Source of the DNA: Rhodanobacter denitrificans
Lineage (GTDB): Bacteria; Pseudomonadota; Gammaproteobacteria; Xanthomonadales; Rhodanobacteraceae
DNA length: 64,000 bases
Reading direction: 5' to 3'
Assembly: GCA_003241385.1 (NCBI GenBank)
Contig: QFPO01000003.1
Span: 558,001 to 622,000, forward strand
The position numbers and the translations under genes were made by a program. Shown piece by piece: positions 54,011 through 61,848 of this stretch. Position 1 is the first letter of the stretch; each line of letters opens with the position of its first letter. The notes beneath the pieces are model-generated. The model searched no databases. It had not been told where the DNA came from and saw only the letters and a program-made list of their open reading frames with translations.

Positions 54011-54123
54011 GGCCCAGCTCCTTAGGTTGTTTTCTATGACTGGCCCGAGCGGCGGCGTCTGCCGCACTTTCCGTCCTGCTCGAATCCGGCTTGTGGGCCC
54101 TGTCGGGCCGGTTCCTGTGACGC

Positions 54124-54654
54124 TTACTGCGGTTGCTTCTTCTTCGGTGCGATCATCATGACCATCAGACGGCCTTCCATGCGCGGAAACTGCTCGATCA
54201 CGGCCTCTTCGGCAATGTCCGCTGTAATCTTGTCGACCATGGCCCTGCCCAGTTCCTGGTGAGCCATCTCACGGCCGCGGAAGCGGATCGTGATCTTGAC
54301 CTTGTCGCCCTCCTCGAGGAAGCGGCGCAGATTGCGCAGCTTGATCGCGTAGTCGCCGACGTCGGTCGTGGGCCTGAACTTCAACTCCTTGATTTCGACC
54401 TGCTTTTGCTTCTTCTTGGCCGCGTGCGCCTTCTTCTGCATCTCGAACTTGAACTTGCCGAAGTCCATGATGCGGCACACGGGCGGATCGCCGTTGGGCT
54501 GGATCTCGACCAGATCCAGACCGGCTTCCTGCGCCATGCTCAACGCTTCGTCGCGCGACAGGATGCCGACCTGCTCACCCTCGGCGCCGATGACACGAAC
54601 CCGCGGAACCCGGATCTCGTGGTTCTTGCGGTTCGACTTGGTTTCCGTGGCGAT
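54124..54654 (-). CDS. infC: Translation initiation factor IF-3, ATC start codon
   Basis: A 176-residue IF-3. The frame is open upstream of the first ATG, and the family N-terminus (ATETKSNRKNHEIRVPRVRV) is encoded from 54651. The only codon that fits is ATC at 54654-54652, with GGAGG 8 nt ahead (54667-54663). Unusual AUU/AUC/AUA starts are the known basis of IF-3 autoregulation. The C-terminal domain (KVKITIRFRGREMAHQELG) is intact. An ORF search requiring ATG would truncate it by 37 residues. Confidence 0.95.
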   Translation of the reverse strand: MATETKSNRKNHEIRVPRVRVIGAEGEQVGILSRDEALSMAQEAGLDLVEIQPNGDPPVCRIMDFGKFKFEMQKKAHAAKKKQKQVEIKELKFRPTTDVGDYAIKLRNLRRFLEEGDKVKITIRFRGREMAHQELGRAMVDKITADIAEEAVIEQFPRMEGRLMVMMIAPKKKQPQ

Positions 54655-54699
54655 ACGTCAATCCTCCGAAGGAGAAAAACACAACCCGAGAGCGGTGGT

Positions 54700-56528
54700 T
54701 CAGAGCCCGCCGCTCTCGGACTTCAGCCGCTCGGCGAAGGCCTGGATCGGCATCGAGCCGAGGTCTTCGCCGGAGCGAGCACGCACGGAAAGCGCGCCGG
54801 CCTCCCTCTCGCGGTCTCCCGCGACGAGCAGGTAGGGCACTTTGTTAAGCGTGTGTTCTCGGATTTTATAGCCGATCTTCTCGTTGCGCAAATCGGCCTG
54901 GACCCGGAAACCCTGGGCGGCCAGACTCTTGGCCGTCTCGGCGACGTAGTCGGCCTGGGCGTCGGTGATGTTCATCACCACCGCCTGTACCGGCGCCAGC
55001 CAGGCCGGGAACGCGCCGGCATGGTGCTCGATCAGGATGCCGATGAAGCGCTCCATCGAGCCGACGATCGCCCGGTGCAGCATGACCGGCGTGTGGCGGG
55101 CCGAGTCCTCGCCGACGTATTCGGCACCGAGCCGGCCCGGCATCGAGAAGTCGACCTGCATCGTGCCGACCTGCCAGGCGCGGCCGATCGAGTCCTTCAT
55201 GTGGTACTCGATCTTCGGGCCGTAGAAGGCGCCCTCGCCCGGCAGCTCCTGCCATTGGACGCCGCAGGCGCGCAGCGCGGCGCGCAGCGTGTCCTCGGCC
55301 CGGTCCCAGACCTCGTCCGAGCCGATCCGCGACTCGGGCCGCAGCGCAATCTTCAGCGCGATCTCCTCGAAGCCGAAATGCGTGTAGACCGCCATCGCCT
55401 GGCGGTGGAACGCGACGACCTCGCCCTCGATCTGCTCGTCGGTACAGAAGATGTGGCCGTCGTCCTGCACGAAACCGCGCACGCGCATCAGCCCGTGCAG
55501 CGCGCCGGACGGCTCGTTGCGCGTGCACGAGCCGAACTCGCCGTAGCGGATCGGCAGGTCGCGGTAGCTGTGCAGGCCGTGGTTGTACACCTGCACGTGG
55601 CCGGGGCAGTTCATCGGCTTGAGCGCGTAGTCGCGGTTCTCCGACGCCGTGACGAACATGTTGTCGCGGTAGTTGTCCCAGTGGCCGGTCTTCTCCCACA
55701 GCGACTTGTCGAGGATCTGCGGGCAGCGGATCTCCTGATAGCCGGCCTCGCGGTAGACCTGGCGCATGTACTGCTCGACGACCTGCCAGATCGCCCAGCC
55801 GTTGGCGTGCCAGAACACCAGGCCCGGCGCCTCGTCCTGCATGTGGAACAGGTCCAGCTGCTTGCCGAGGCGGCGATGGTCGCGCTTCTCGGCCTCCTCG
55901 ATGCGCTGGATGTAGGCGTCGAGCTGCTTCTTGTCGGCCCAGGCCGTGCCGTAGATGCGCTGCAGCTGCTCGTTCGCGGGCCGCGGCACATGTCCACGTA
56001 TTCCTCGTGGTAGTACAGGCCCATCGCCTTCTCGTCGGGCATGTCCTCGATCAGGCGCAGCTTGTAGTCCTCGCCGCGCTGCTTGAACACGTCGATGACC
56101 TCGGCCCGCGGCGTCACCTTCTTGACGACGTCGTAGTCCTTGTCGATCAGCTCGCGCATGCGCTGCTCGATCGCGGCCAGGTCCTCCGGCGTGAACGGCC
56201 GTTCGAACCAGATGTCGTAGTAGAAGCCGTCCTCGATGACCGGGCCGATGACCATCTTCGCGCCCGGGTACAGTTGCTTGACGGCGTGGCCGACCAGGTG
56301 CGCGCAGGAGTGGCGGATGATCTCCACGCCCTCCGGGTCCTTCGGCGTGATGATGCGCAGCGAGGCGTCGTGGTCGATGCGGTCGGACGCGTCGACGAGG
56401 CGGCCGTCGACGGCCCCGGCGACCGTCGCCTTGGCCAGACCCGCGCCGATCGAGGCGGCGACTTCGGCCACGCTGACGGGCTGCTCGTACTCGCGACGGC
56501 TGCCGTCGGGAAGCGTGATGGAGATCAT
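54700..56528 (-). pseudogene. thrS: thrS, threonyl-tRNA synthetase, with internal deletion and frameshift
   Basis: The N-terminal half (TGS and editing domains, MISITLPDGSRREYEQPVSV) reads in one frame from 56528 to about 55985, ending CRGP. The catalytic and anticodon-binding part (NEQLQRIYGTAWADKKQLDA to the end at 54700) is in another frame. The segment that normally follows CRGP (HVPN...AYWRGD, about 23-25 residues) is missing. The total of 1829 nt is 2 modulo 3. All other motifs, including LHGLMRVRGF, GEGAFYGPKIEY and RAIVGSMERFIG, are intact. thrS is essential, so an assembly or sequencing error is likely unless another copy exists. Confidence 0.9.
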
Positions 56529-57064
56529 GATCGGGGTTCCGGATGGAGAGCGGCGCCGGCACGAGCCGGCCGCTCGACGAAGCCGCGACGCCGGGGCGTC
56601 GGGAATCGCGTTCGAAAAAGAGCGCCGGAGGTTCGGCAGGCACGGCCGTCGGCGACGGCAGCGCCTCAGGCGCGGCGACGGATCAGCGGAGGGCGGTTCG
56701 CGTGGACATGTCGCACACTCGGCCGGCGATCGCTCGCGGGCCACCTTTGGCCGGATGAAAAAGCGGGCGCGCAGGATACCCCACGGCGACCGGGCGCTCA
56801 ATCGGCGCGCCGGCGCGCACGGCCGTCGGCAACGCGGCCGGGGCCCGGCGCGGCAGCGTGTGCACGCAGCGGCCTGCAAAGCCGTGTACGCCAGCTCCAT
56901 TCCGGCGGGATCTGAGGTCGCGTGTGGCGGGCCGCACGCATCGGCCGGCACCGCGAATCGCGACGATCGCGGCCGTCCGGCCGCGTTTCCCCGCCGTCAT
57001 ACTTTTGTTCTATGCTGCCGACCCAGCAATCTCACTCCCGGTTTTTCCCGAGACGGAGGCGTGC
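56529..57064. other. 536-nt intergenic region, divergent promoters and tRNA-Cys-like remnant
   Basis: No gene is recognised. Longer frames here are low-complexity and lack ribosome sites. It must carry the thrS promoter (minus strand) and the HNH promoter (plus strand; AT-rich patch near 56996-57016, CATACTTTTGTTCTATGCT). A sequence resembling a decayed tRNA-Cys lies at 56842-56910 (listed separately). Confidence 0.45.
56842..56910 (+). pseudogene. Degenerate tRNA-Cys-like sequence
   Basis: The stretch GCAGCGGCCTGCAAAGCCGT (56867-56886) has a 5-bp anticodon stem and loop CTGCAAA with anticodon GCA. It is followed by GTACGCC-AG-CTCCATT-CCGGC, the layout of a tRNA-Cys variable loop and T arm. 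The D arm (GGCAGCGTGTGCACGCAG) also fits. The T loop has lost TTC, and the 3' acceptor half does not pair with GGCCCGG, so it cannot be a working tRNA. Identification rests on my memory of tRNA-Cys consensus. Confidence 0.45.
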
Positions 57065-57658
57065 ATGCTGGAAGCGGTTCGAACGGTCGGCGACATCCAC
57101 GGCACGCGCGTGCTCTCGCTGGATGCGTCCGGCCGCATCATGGACTGGATCTCCTGGCAGGATGCCGTATGCCTCTACGTGCGAGAAGCGGTCGCCTGGA
57201 CGCTCGGCGAGCCATGCCTGACGATACGCGGCGGCATCAACCGCCGTGACGGCGAGCAGAGCCGCATCGCGCTGCACCCGATCGTCGCCAGCACCGGCCA
57301 TGCGCGCGGCCATGCGCTCGATCCCGCACCGGCGCTGACCAATACCGCGCTGTTCGCGCGCGATCGCATGCTGTGCCTGTACTGCGGCAGGCATTTCCAC
57401 CGCGGCGACCTGACCCGCGACCACGTGCTGCCGCTGTCCAAGGGCGGGCGCGACATCTGGGAGAACGTGGTCACCGCGTGCCTGCACTGCAACGTCCGCA
57501 AGGGCAGCCGCACGCCACAGCAGGCCGACATGCCGCTGCTCGCGGTGCCGTACCGGCCGAGCTGGGTCGAGCATCTGATCCTGTCCAATCGCAACATCCT
57601 GGCCGACCAGATGGAGTTCCTGGTCAACCACCTGCCGCGCGATCGCCGCCCGGCCTGA
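57065..57658 (+). CDS. HNH endonuclease family protein
   Basis: A 197-residue protein. The HNH domain is C-terminal (about 105-165): CLYCGRHFHRGDLTRDHVLP with the zinc Cys pair and catalytic H, then NVVTACLHCNVRKGSRTP with the second Cys pair. The N-terminal half (RILDASG-like, WISWQDAVCLYVREAVAWT) is the usual front part of this HNH subfamily. A GGAGG site lies 6 nt before ATG 57065. Its role is unknown; such stand-alone HNH proteins are common on chromosomes and not clearly restriction enzymes. Confidence 0.9.
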   Translation: MLEAVRTVGDIHGTRVLSLDASGRIMDWISWQDAVCLYVREAVAWTLGEPCLTIRGGINRRDGEQSRIALHPIVASTGHARGHALDPAPALTNTALFARDRMLCLYCGRHFHRGDLTRDHVLPLSKGGRDIWENVVTACLHCNVRKGSRTPQQADMPLLAVPYRPSWVEHLILSNRNILADQMEFLVNHLPRDRRPA

Positions 57659-57676
57659 TCGCCTCCGCTCGCCCGG

Positions 57677-58030
57677 TCACCCGCGCAGCAGCAGCGGCCA
57701 GAGCAGGCTCAGCGCGAGGATCGCCGCGGCGCCGGCGACCAGACCGATCACGCGCAGCGGCGCCGCACGCAGCACGCGCCACAGCGTGTCGGCCTCGCCG
57801 GCCGCATGTTCGGCGCGCACCCGGGCGCCGCGCTCGGCCTGGTAGGCCGCCATCAGCCGCCGCGCCTCGGGCACACGGGCGCGATCGGCGATCCAGATCG
57901 CACCGGCCGAGATGCCCCAGCGGCTCGGGCGTGTCTCGTAGTAGCCGATCGCATGACGCTCGAGCAGCGCCCTGACCTCGTCGGCTTCCTCGTCGGTGAC
58001 GTGGCGCAGATTCAACAGCTGGGTCGACAC
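57677..58030 (-). CDS. DUF6164-like small membrane protein
   Basis: A 117-residue protein. The first 75 residues form a soluble domain with NLRHVTDEEADEVRALLERH and YYETRPSRWGISAGAIWIAD, a pattern I know from DUF6164 proteins. A single helix at the C-terminus (VIGLVAGAAAILALSLLWPL) anchors it. It resembles the DUF2007-type signal-transducing PII-like fold. The function is unknown. It starts one base after mgtC ends. Confidence 0.78.
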   Translation of the reverse strand: MSTQLLNLRHVTDEEADEVRALLERHAIGYYETRPSRWGISAGAIWIADRARVPEARRLMAAYQAERGARVRAEHAAGEADTLWRVLRAAPLRVIGLVAGAAAILALSLLWPLLLRG

Positions 58031-58031
58031 G

Positions 58032-58514
58032 TCAATCCTTCTCCCAGCGCCGCATGATGCGCGGCATCACCGCGAAGATCGTCAGTGCCAGCAGCGTGCA
58101 CAAGACCGCCGAGGCCTCGTGGCCGAGTCCGGCCGTCATGCCGATCGCCGAGGTCATCCAGATGCCGGCCGCCGTGGTCAAGCCCTTGACGCGCTCCTCG
58201 CTGTCGGCCTTGAGGATCGTGCCGGCGCCGAGGAAACCGATGCCCGAAACGATGCCCTGGATCACGCGCGTCAGCTCGGCCGGCTGCACGCCGGCCTGCA
58301 GCGGAATCAGCACGAAGATCGCCGAGCCGAGCGAGACCAGCATGTGCGTCTTGACGCCGGCGGCCTTGCCCTTCTGCTCGCGCTCGAAACCGAGCAGCCC
58401 GCCCAGCAGAGCCGCGATCGTCAGCCGCACGCACACGCGCGTGAGCTCGGCCAGGTCCGGCAGGTCCGAGAACTCCGACGCGATCGTGCCGCCGATCTGT
58501 TGCCATGCACTCAT
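58032..58514 (-). CDS. MgtC/SapB family membrane protein
   Basis: A 160-residue protein with four to five helices and the MgtC signature: LTIAALLGGLLGFEREQKGK, GVKTHMLVSLGSAIFVLI, and GIGFLGAGTILK. Family members act in magnesium homeostasis or bind the ATP synthase, but many are unexplored. It lacks the long C-terminal cytoplasmic domain of Salmonella MgtC. The start at 58514 (MSAWQQIGGTIASEF) is the first ATG in the block. Confidence 0.92.
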   Translation of the reverse strand: MSAWQQIGGTIASEFSDLPDLAELTRVCVRLTIAALLGGLLGFEREQKGKAAGVKTHMLVSLGSAIFVLIPLQAGVQPAELTRVIQGIVSGIGFLGAGTILKADSEERVKGLTTAAGIWMTSAIGMTAGLGHEASAVLCTLLALTIFAVMPRIMRRWEKD

Positions 58515-58634
58515 TGCCCGCCTCCACGCCGATGGCTGATGGTCGGCCGCCGCACGCTGCGCGCCGAACCGCCGCATCTTCCGCAGCGGCCGCTGAAGCG
58601 ACACGGACCGACGCGCAGGATACCCTGCGGCCGG

Positions 58635-59543
58635 ATGGCCGAACCGCACCTGCCCGCTCCACATCGCAGCCGCCCGATCCGCGACGGCGTGGTCGCGAGC
58701 ACCCTGCGCCTGCCGCCCGGCGACTGGTCCAGCGTGCTGGACTGCCTCTGCGCGCATTTCCCGGCCGTGGGCCGCGAGCGCTGGCGCGCGCGCATGCGAC
58801 GCGGCCTGGTCCTCGACGCCGGCGGCGAGCCGATCGACACCGCGCGGGCGTACCGGCCCGGCCTGTGCGTGCACTATTTCCGGGAGGTCGAAGTCGAGCC
58901 CGCGGTCGCGGCCACCGAGACGATCGTCCATGCCGACGCCCATCTGGTCGTCGCCGACAAGCCGCCGGGCCTGCCGGTCGTGCCGGCCGGCGGCCACGTC
59001 CGCGAGACCCTGCTGGCGCGTCTGATCCGGCGCCTCGGCAATCCGGACCTGGTGCCGCTGCACCGGATCGACCGCGCGACCTCGGGCCTGGTGATGTTCT
59101 CGGCCGACCCGGCCAGCCGCGCGCGCTACCAGGCGCTGTTTCCGGCGCGGGCGATCCACAAGCAGTACGAGGCGCTGGCGCCGGCGCTGCCGGATCTGGC
59201 GTTCCCGCTGGTCCGGCGCTCGCGCATCGTCGCCGGCGACCCGTTTCCGCGCATGCGCGAGGCGCCGGGCGATCCCAATGCCGAGACGCGGATCGACGTG
59301 GTCGCGCGCGGCGCGGCCTGCTGGCGCTACCGGCTCGAGCCGGTCACCGGCCGCAAGCATCAGCTGCGCGTGCAGATGGCGGCACTCGGCGCACCGATCG
59401 CCGGCGACGACCTGTACGGCGACGCCGGGGCCGTCACCGCCGGCCCGGCCCGTCTGCGCCTGCTCGCCTGCACACTGGCGTTCGACGATCCGCTCGACGG
59501 CAGACCCCGGCGATTCGCCAGCACGCTGCATCTGGACGACTGA
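58635..59543 (+). CDS. RluA-family pseudouridine synthase
   Basis: A 302-residue synthase. The catalytic block is PLHRIDRATSGLVMFS, with the aspartate in HRIDRATSG. Family motifs are VVADKPPGLPVVP, and GRKHQLRVQMAALGAPIAGD near the C-terminus. No S4 domain is recognisable, as expected for the short class (RluA, TruC-like). The target (rRNA or tRNA) cannot be told. The gene is divergent from mgtC. Confidence 0.93.
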   Translation: MAEPHLPAPHRSRPIRDGVVASTLRLPPGDWSSVLDCLCAHFPAVGRERWRARMRRGLVLDAGGEPIDTARAYRPGLCVHYFREVEVEPAVAATETIVHADAHLVVADKPPGLPVVPAGGHVRETLLARLIRRLGNPDLVPLHRIDRATSGLVMFSADPASRARYQALFPARAIHKQYEALAPALPDLAFPLVRRSRIVAGDPFPRMREAPGDPNAETRIDVVARGAACWRYRLEPVTGRKHQLRVQMAALGAPIAGDDLYGDAGAVTAGPARLRLLACTLAFDDPLDGRPRRFASTLHLDD

Positions 59544-59688
59544 CGCCGACCGGCCCGGTCCGCTGCCACCGGACGCGCATCGGTGCTTGCCGCCCGACAC
59601 GCGGACGCCATTGCGCGGCAGCCGGCCCGCTACCGGCGCATCCGCGGAACCCCTAGACTGCGCCGCGATCGGGCCGAGGGGAAAGAGG

Positions 59689-60510
59689 ATGTTGCTGACG
59701 AGAACGCTGCTGGGCCTGGCATGGGGCCTCGCCGCCGGCGCGGCGGCCGCGCAGGATGTCGTGTTCGCCGACGGATTCGAGCCGGTCACGGCGATGCGCA
59801 TGAGCGATCTGGCGCTGCGCGACCCGCACGTCTACGTCAATGCGATCTTCAGCTGCGCCGACGTCACCGACACGCCGCTGCTCGGTTTCTCGCTGAACGG
59901 CACGATCCGCGCGCGGATCCAGACCGACGAGGACGGCGACGGCTGGCTCGACGCGAACTTCCTGCAGCTGTACCGGCCGCTGACGGCCGGCGGCAGCGGC
60001 CCGGTCGCCGTCACCGGCGGCGTCTGCACCGCGCCGATGGCGACGACCACCTGCCTGCGTGATCCGGCGCTGACGCCGCAGCCGCGCTGGTACACGACCG
60101 CGACGTCCGGAACCTGCCTGGCGGCGGAACCCGGCTCGGTGCGTCCGTACTCGCCGGCGGTCGCCGCGGTCGATGCGCCGTGTCTGCTCAGCAGTACGCA
60201 GGAGATGATGCTCGACCTCGGCGGCATCGCGATCCCGGCGCGCGCCTCCACGTTCGCCGGCCGCTTCAGCGGCACGCCGGCCGTGCCGGCCGAGGGCCTG
60301 CTGTCGGCCTTCGTGCGCGAGGTCGATGCCGAGGCGGTCCTGCTGCCGGCCGATCTGCCGCTGATCGGCGGCCAGCCGCTGTCGTCGCTGCTGCCGGGCG
60401 GCACCGGCAACTGCGCCGGCCACGACGATCGCGACATCCTGAACGGCGAGCGCGGCTGGTGGTTCCACCTGAACTACAGCGCGGCGGCGGTGCCCTGGTC
60501 GGAGCCTTGA
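59689..60510 (+). CDS. Secreted protein with FADGFE motif after the signal peptide
   Basis: A 273-residue exported protein, starting MLLTRTLLGLAWGLAAGAAA after a strong AGGGGAAAGAGG site. The signal peptide is followed directly by QDVVFADGFEP, the motif otherwise found at the C-termini of secreted proteins in this window. The mature part has six or more cysteines (FSCAD, GGVCTAP, TTCLRD, GTCLAAE, APCLLSS, GNCAGHD), suggesting disulfides, and a DEDGDGWLDANF Ca-binding-like segment. No known family was recognised. Confidence 0.78.
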   Translation: MLLTRTLLGLAWGLAAGAAAAQDVVFADGFEPVTAMRMSDLALRDPHVYVNAIFSCADVTDTPLLGFSLNGTIRARIQTDEDGDGWLDANFLQLYRPLTAGGSGPVAVTGGVCTAPMATTTCLRDPALTPQPRWYTTATSGTCLAAEPGSVRPYSPAVAAVDAPCLLSSTQEMMLDLGGIAIPARASTFAGRFSGTPAVPAEGLLSAFVREVDAEAVLLPADLPLIGGQPLSSLLPGGTGNCAGHDDRDILNGERGWWFHLNYSAAAVPWSEP

Positions 60511-60776
60511 GACGGGGTCTCGACGGGCGGGCGGGCGGCCCTTGCTGCACTGCAACGACCACTCGAAAAAATTTTTCAAGTGCTATTCGCTTTTCGTTAA
60601 GAAACACGGTAGAGTGGTTCTTACTGTGTTTGCTTGGGTCACGGTGAATCGTGGCCTGATGCGGTCGATTCATTTCAACCGCTCCATCCTTCGTTTCGCT
60701 ACTCCCTGCAACTCAGTCCTGATTCGGGTGTTCCGTTTTCAGGGTTACCACCACCGCCGTTGCAGGAGTTATAAAG

Positions 60777-60986
60777 ATGTCTGAACGTCAGACCGGTACC
60801 GTCAAGTGGTTCAACGACGCCAAGGGCTTCGGCTTCATCACGCCCGAGAGTGGTCCTGACCTGTTCGTGCACTTCCGCGCCATCCTGGGGACCGGCTTCA
60901 AGTCGTTGCAGGAAGGCCAGCGCGTCAGCTTCATCGCCGTGCAGGGTCAGAAGGGCATGCAGGCCGACCAGGTCCAGCCGCTCTAA
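60777..60986 (+). CDS. CspA-family cold-shock protein
   Basis: A 69-residue cold-shock domain protein (MSERQTGTVKWFNDAKGFGF, DLFVHF). It is close to the product at 20618-20827. A GCAGGAGTTATAAAG site precedes the ATG. The upstream 266 nt (60511-60776) is AT-rich near 60565-60625 and has no gene, so it probably forms a promoter plus a long leader. It ends at a terminator at 61010-61043, beyond which an RNA-binding protein gene begins. Confidence 0.96.
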   Translation: MSERQTGTVKWFNDAKGFGFITPESGPDLFVHFRAILGTGFKSLQEGQRVSFIAVQGQKGMQADQVQPL

Positions 60987-61009
60987 GCGACACAATCAAG
61001 CGACACCTA

Positions 61010-61043
61010 CGCCGGGAGGCTCGCACTCCCGGCGTTTTTATTT
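61010..61043 (+). terminator. Intrinsic terminator of the cold-shock gene
   Basis: The stem CGCCGGGAG / CTCCCGGCG with a 7-nt loop is followed by TTTTTATTT. It lies 23 nt after the cold-shock stop, and the ribosome site of the next gene begins right behind it. Partial read-through to the RRM gene is possible. Confidence 0.92.
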
Positions 61044-61058
61044 CTGGAGGAACCATCG

Positions 61059-61310
61059 ATGCTGACACTCACCATCCGCGGACTTTCACGCACGTCCACC
61101 GAGAAGGAGGTCACCGATCTGTTCTCCGTCCACGGCAAGGTTCGCGGCCTGCGCCTCTCGCGCGACGTCTTCAGCGGCGAATGCAAAGGCTATGCGGAAA
61201 TCGAAATGGAAGGCCACGAGGCCCGCAACGCGATCTCGGCGCTCAACGGCGCGTTCACGCCCGGCGGCGCGCTGCGCGTGGAGCTGAAATCCGAGAAACG
61301 CCGTCGCTGA
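61059..61310 (+). CDS. RNA-recognition-motif (RRM) protein
   Basis: An 83-residue single RRM domain. RNP2 is LTIRGL at the start and RNP1-like CKGYAEIEM lies at about residue 46, followed by the basic tail KSEKRRR. Small RRM proteins are known in cyanobacteria and various proteobacteria as RNA-binding proteins. TGGAGGAA precedes ATG 61059. It lies 72 nt after a cold-shock gene, and the two may be jointly induced by read-through. Confidence 0.93.
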   Translation: MLTLTIRGLSRTSTEKEVTDLFSVHGKVRGLRLSRDVFSGECKGYAEIEMEGHEARNAISALNGAFTPGGALRVELKSEKRRR

Positions 61311-61371
61311 CCGTCGCCGGCATCCCGGCCCGTCGTCCGACGCGGCCTCGACCCCACGCTCGTCCCACCCG

Positions 61372-61830
61372 ATGACCGCTCCGCCCGTCCCGCCTCCGTC
61401 CGCGACCGCCGCGCCGCTGTGGCGGCGCCTGGCCGCGCTCGGCTACGACCTGATGCCGCTGCTCGCGCTGTGGATGCTGACCGCCGGCCTGGTGCTGCTG
61501 GCGTTCCGCGGCGAGGTCGACGTCGCGCATCAGCCGCCGCTCTACCACCTCAGCCTGCAGGCCGCGCTGCTGGCGGTCACCGCCGGCTACTTCGTGCTGT
61601 CGTGGACGCGCGGCGGCCAGACCATCGGCATGCGCGCCTGGCGCATCCGCCTCGTCGGCGCGGACGGCCGTTCGCCCGACCTGCGCCGCGCGCTGCTGCG
61701 CTTCGCGATCGCGCTGCCGGCGCTCGCGCTCGTGGGCGTCGGCTTCCTGTGGTGCCTGATCGACCGCGACCGGCGCGCCTGGCACGACCTGGCCGCCGGC
61801 ACGCGCATCGTCGGCGTGCCGAAGACCTGA
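61372..61830 (+). CDS. RDD family membrane protein
   Basis: A 152-residue protein with about three helices and the RDD-domain pattern: LWRRLAALGYDLMPLLALWM at the start, a central SWTRGGQTIGMRAWRIRLVG, and LLRFAIALPALALVGVGF plus RDRRAWHDLAAGTRIV at the end. The arginine and the two aspartates of the family are present. Function unknown; some members act as Na+/H+ antiporters. Confidence 0.93.
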   Translation: MTAPPVPPPSATAAPLWRRLAALGYDLMPLLALWMLTAGLVLLAFRGEVDVAHQPPLYHLSLQAALLAVTAGYFVLSWTRGGQTIGMRAWRIRLVGADGRSPDLRRALLRFAIALPALALVGVGFLWCLIDRDRRAWHDLAAGTRIVGVPKT

Positions 61831-61848
61831 GCGCCGAACCTCGCGTCG

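Noticed and set aside
55985..56000. Programmed ribosomal frameshift in thrS
   Set aside because: There is no slippery heptamer, and conserved residues are missing at the junction, so a deletion explains the data better than recoding.
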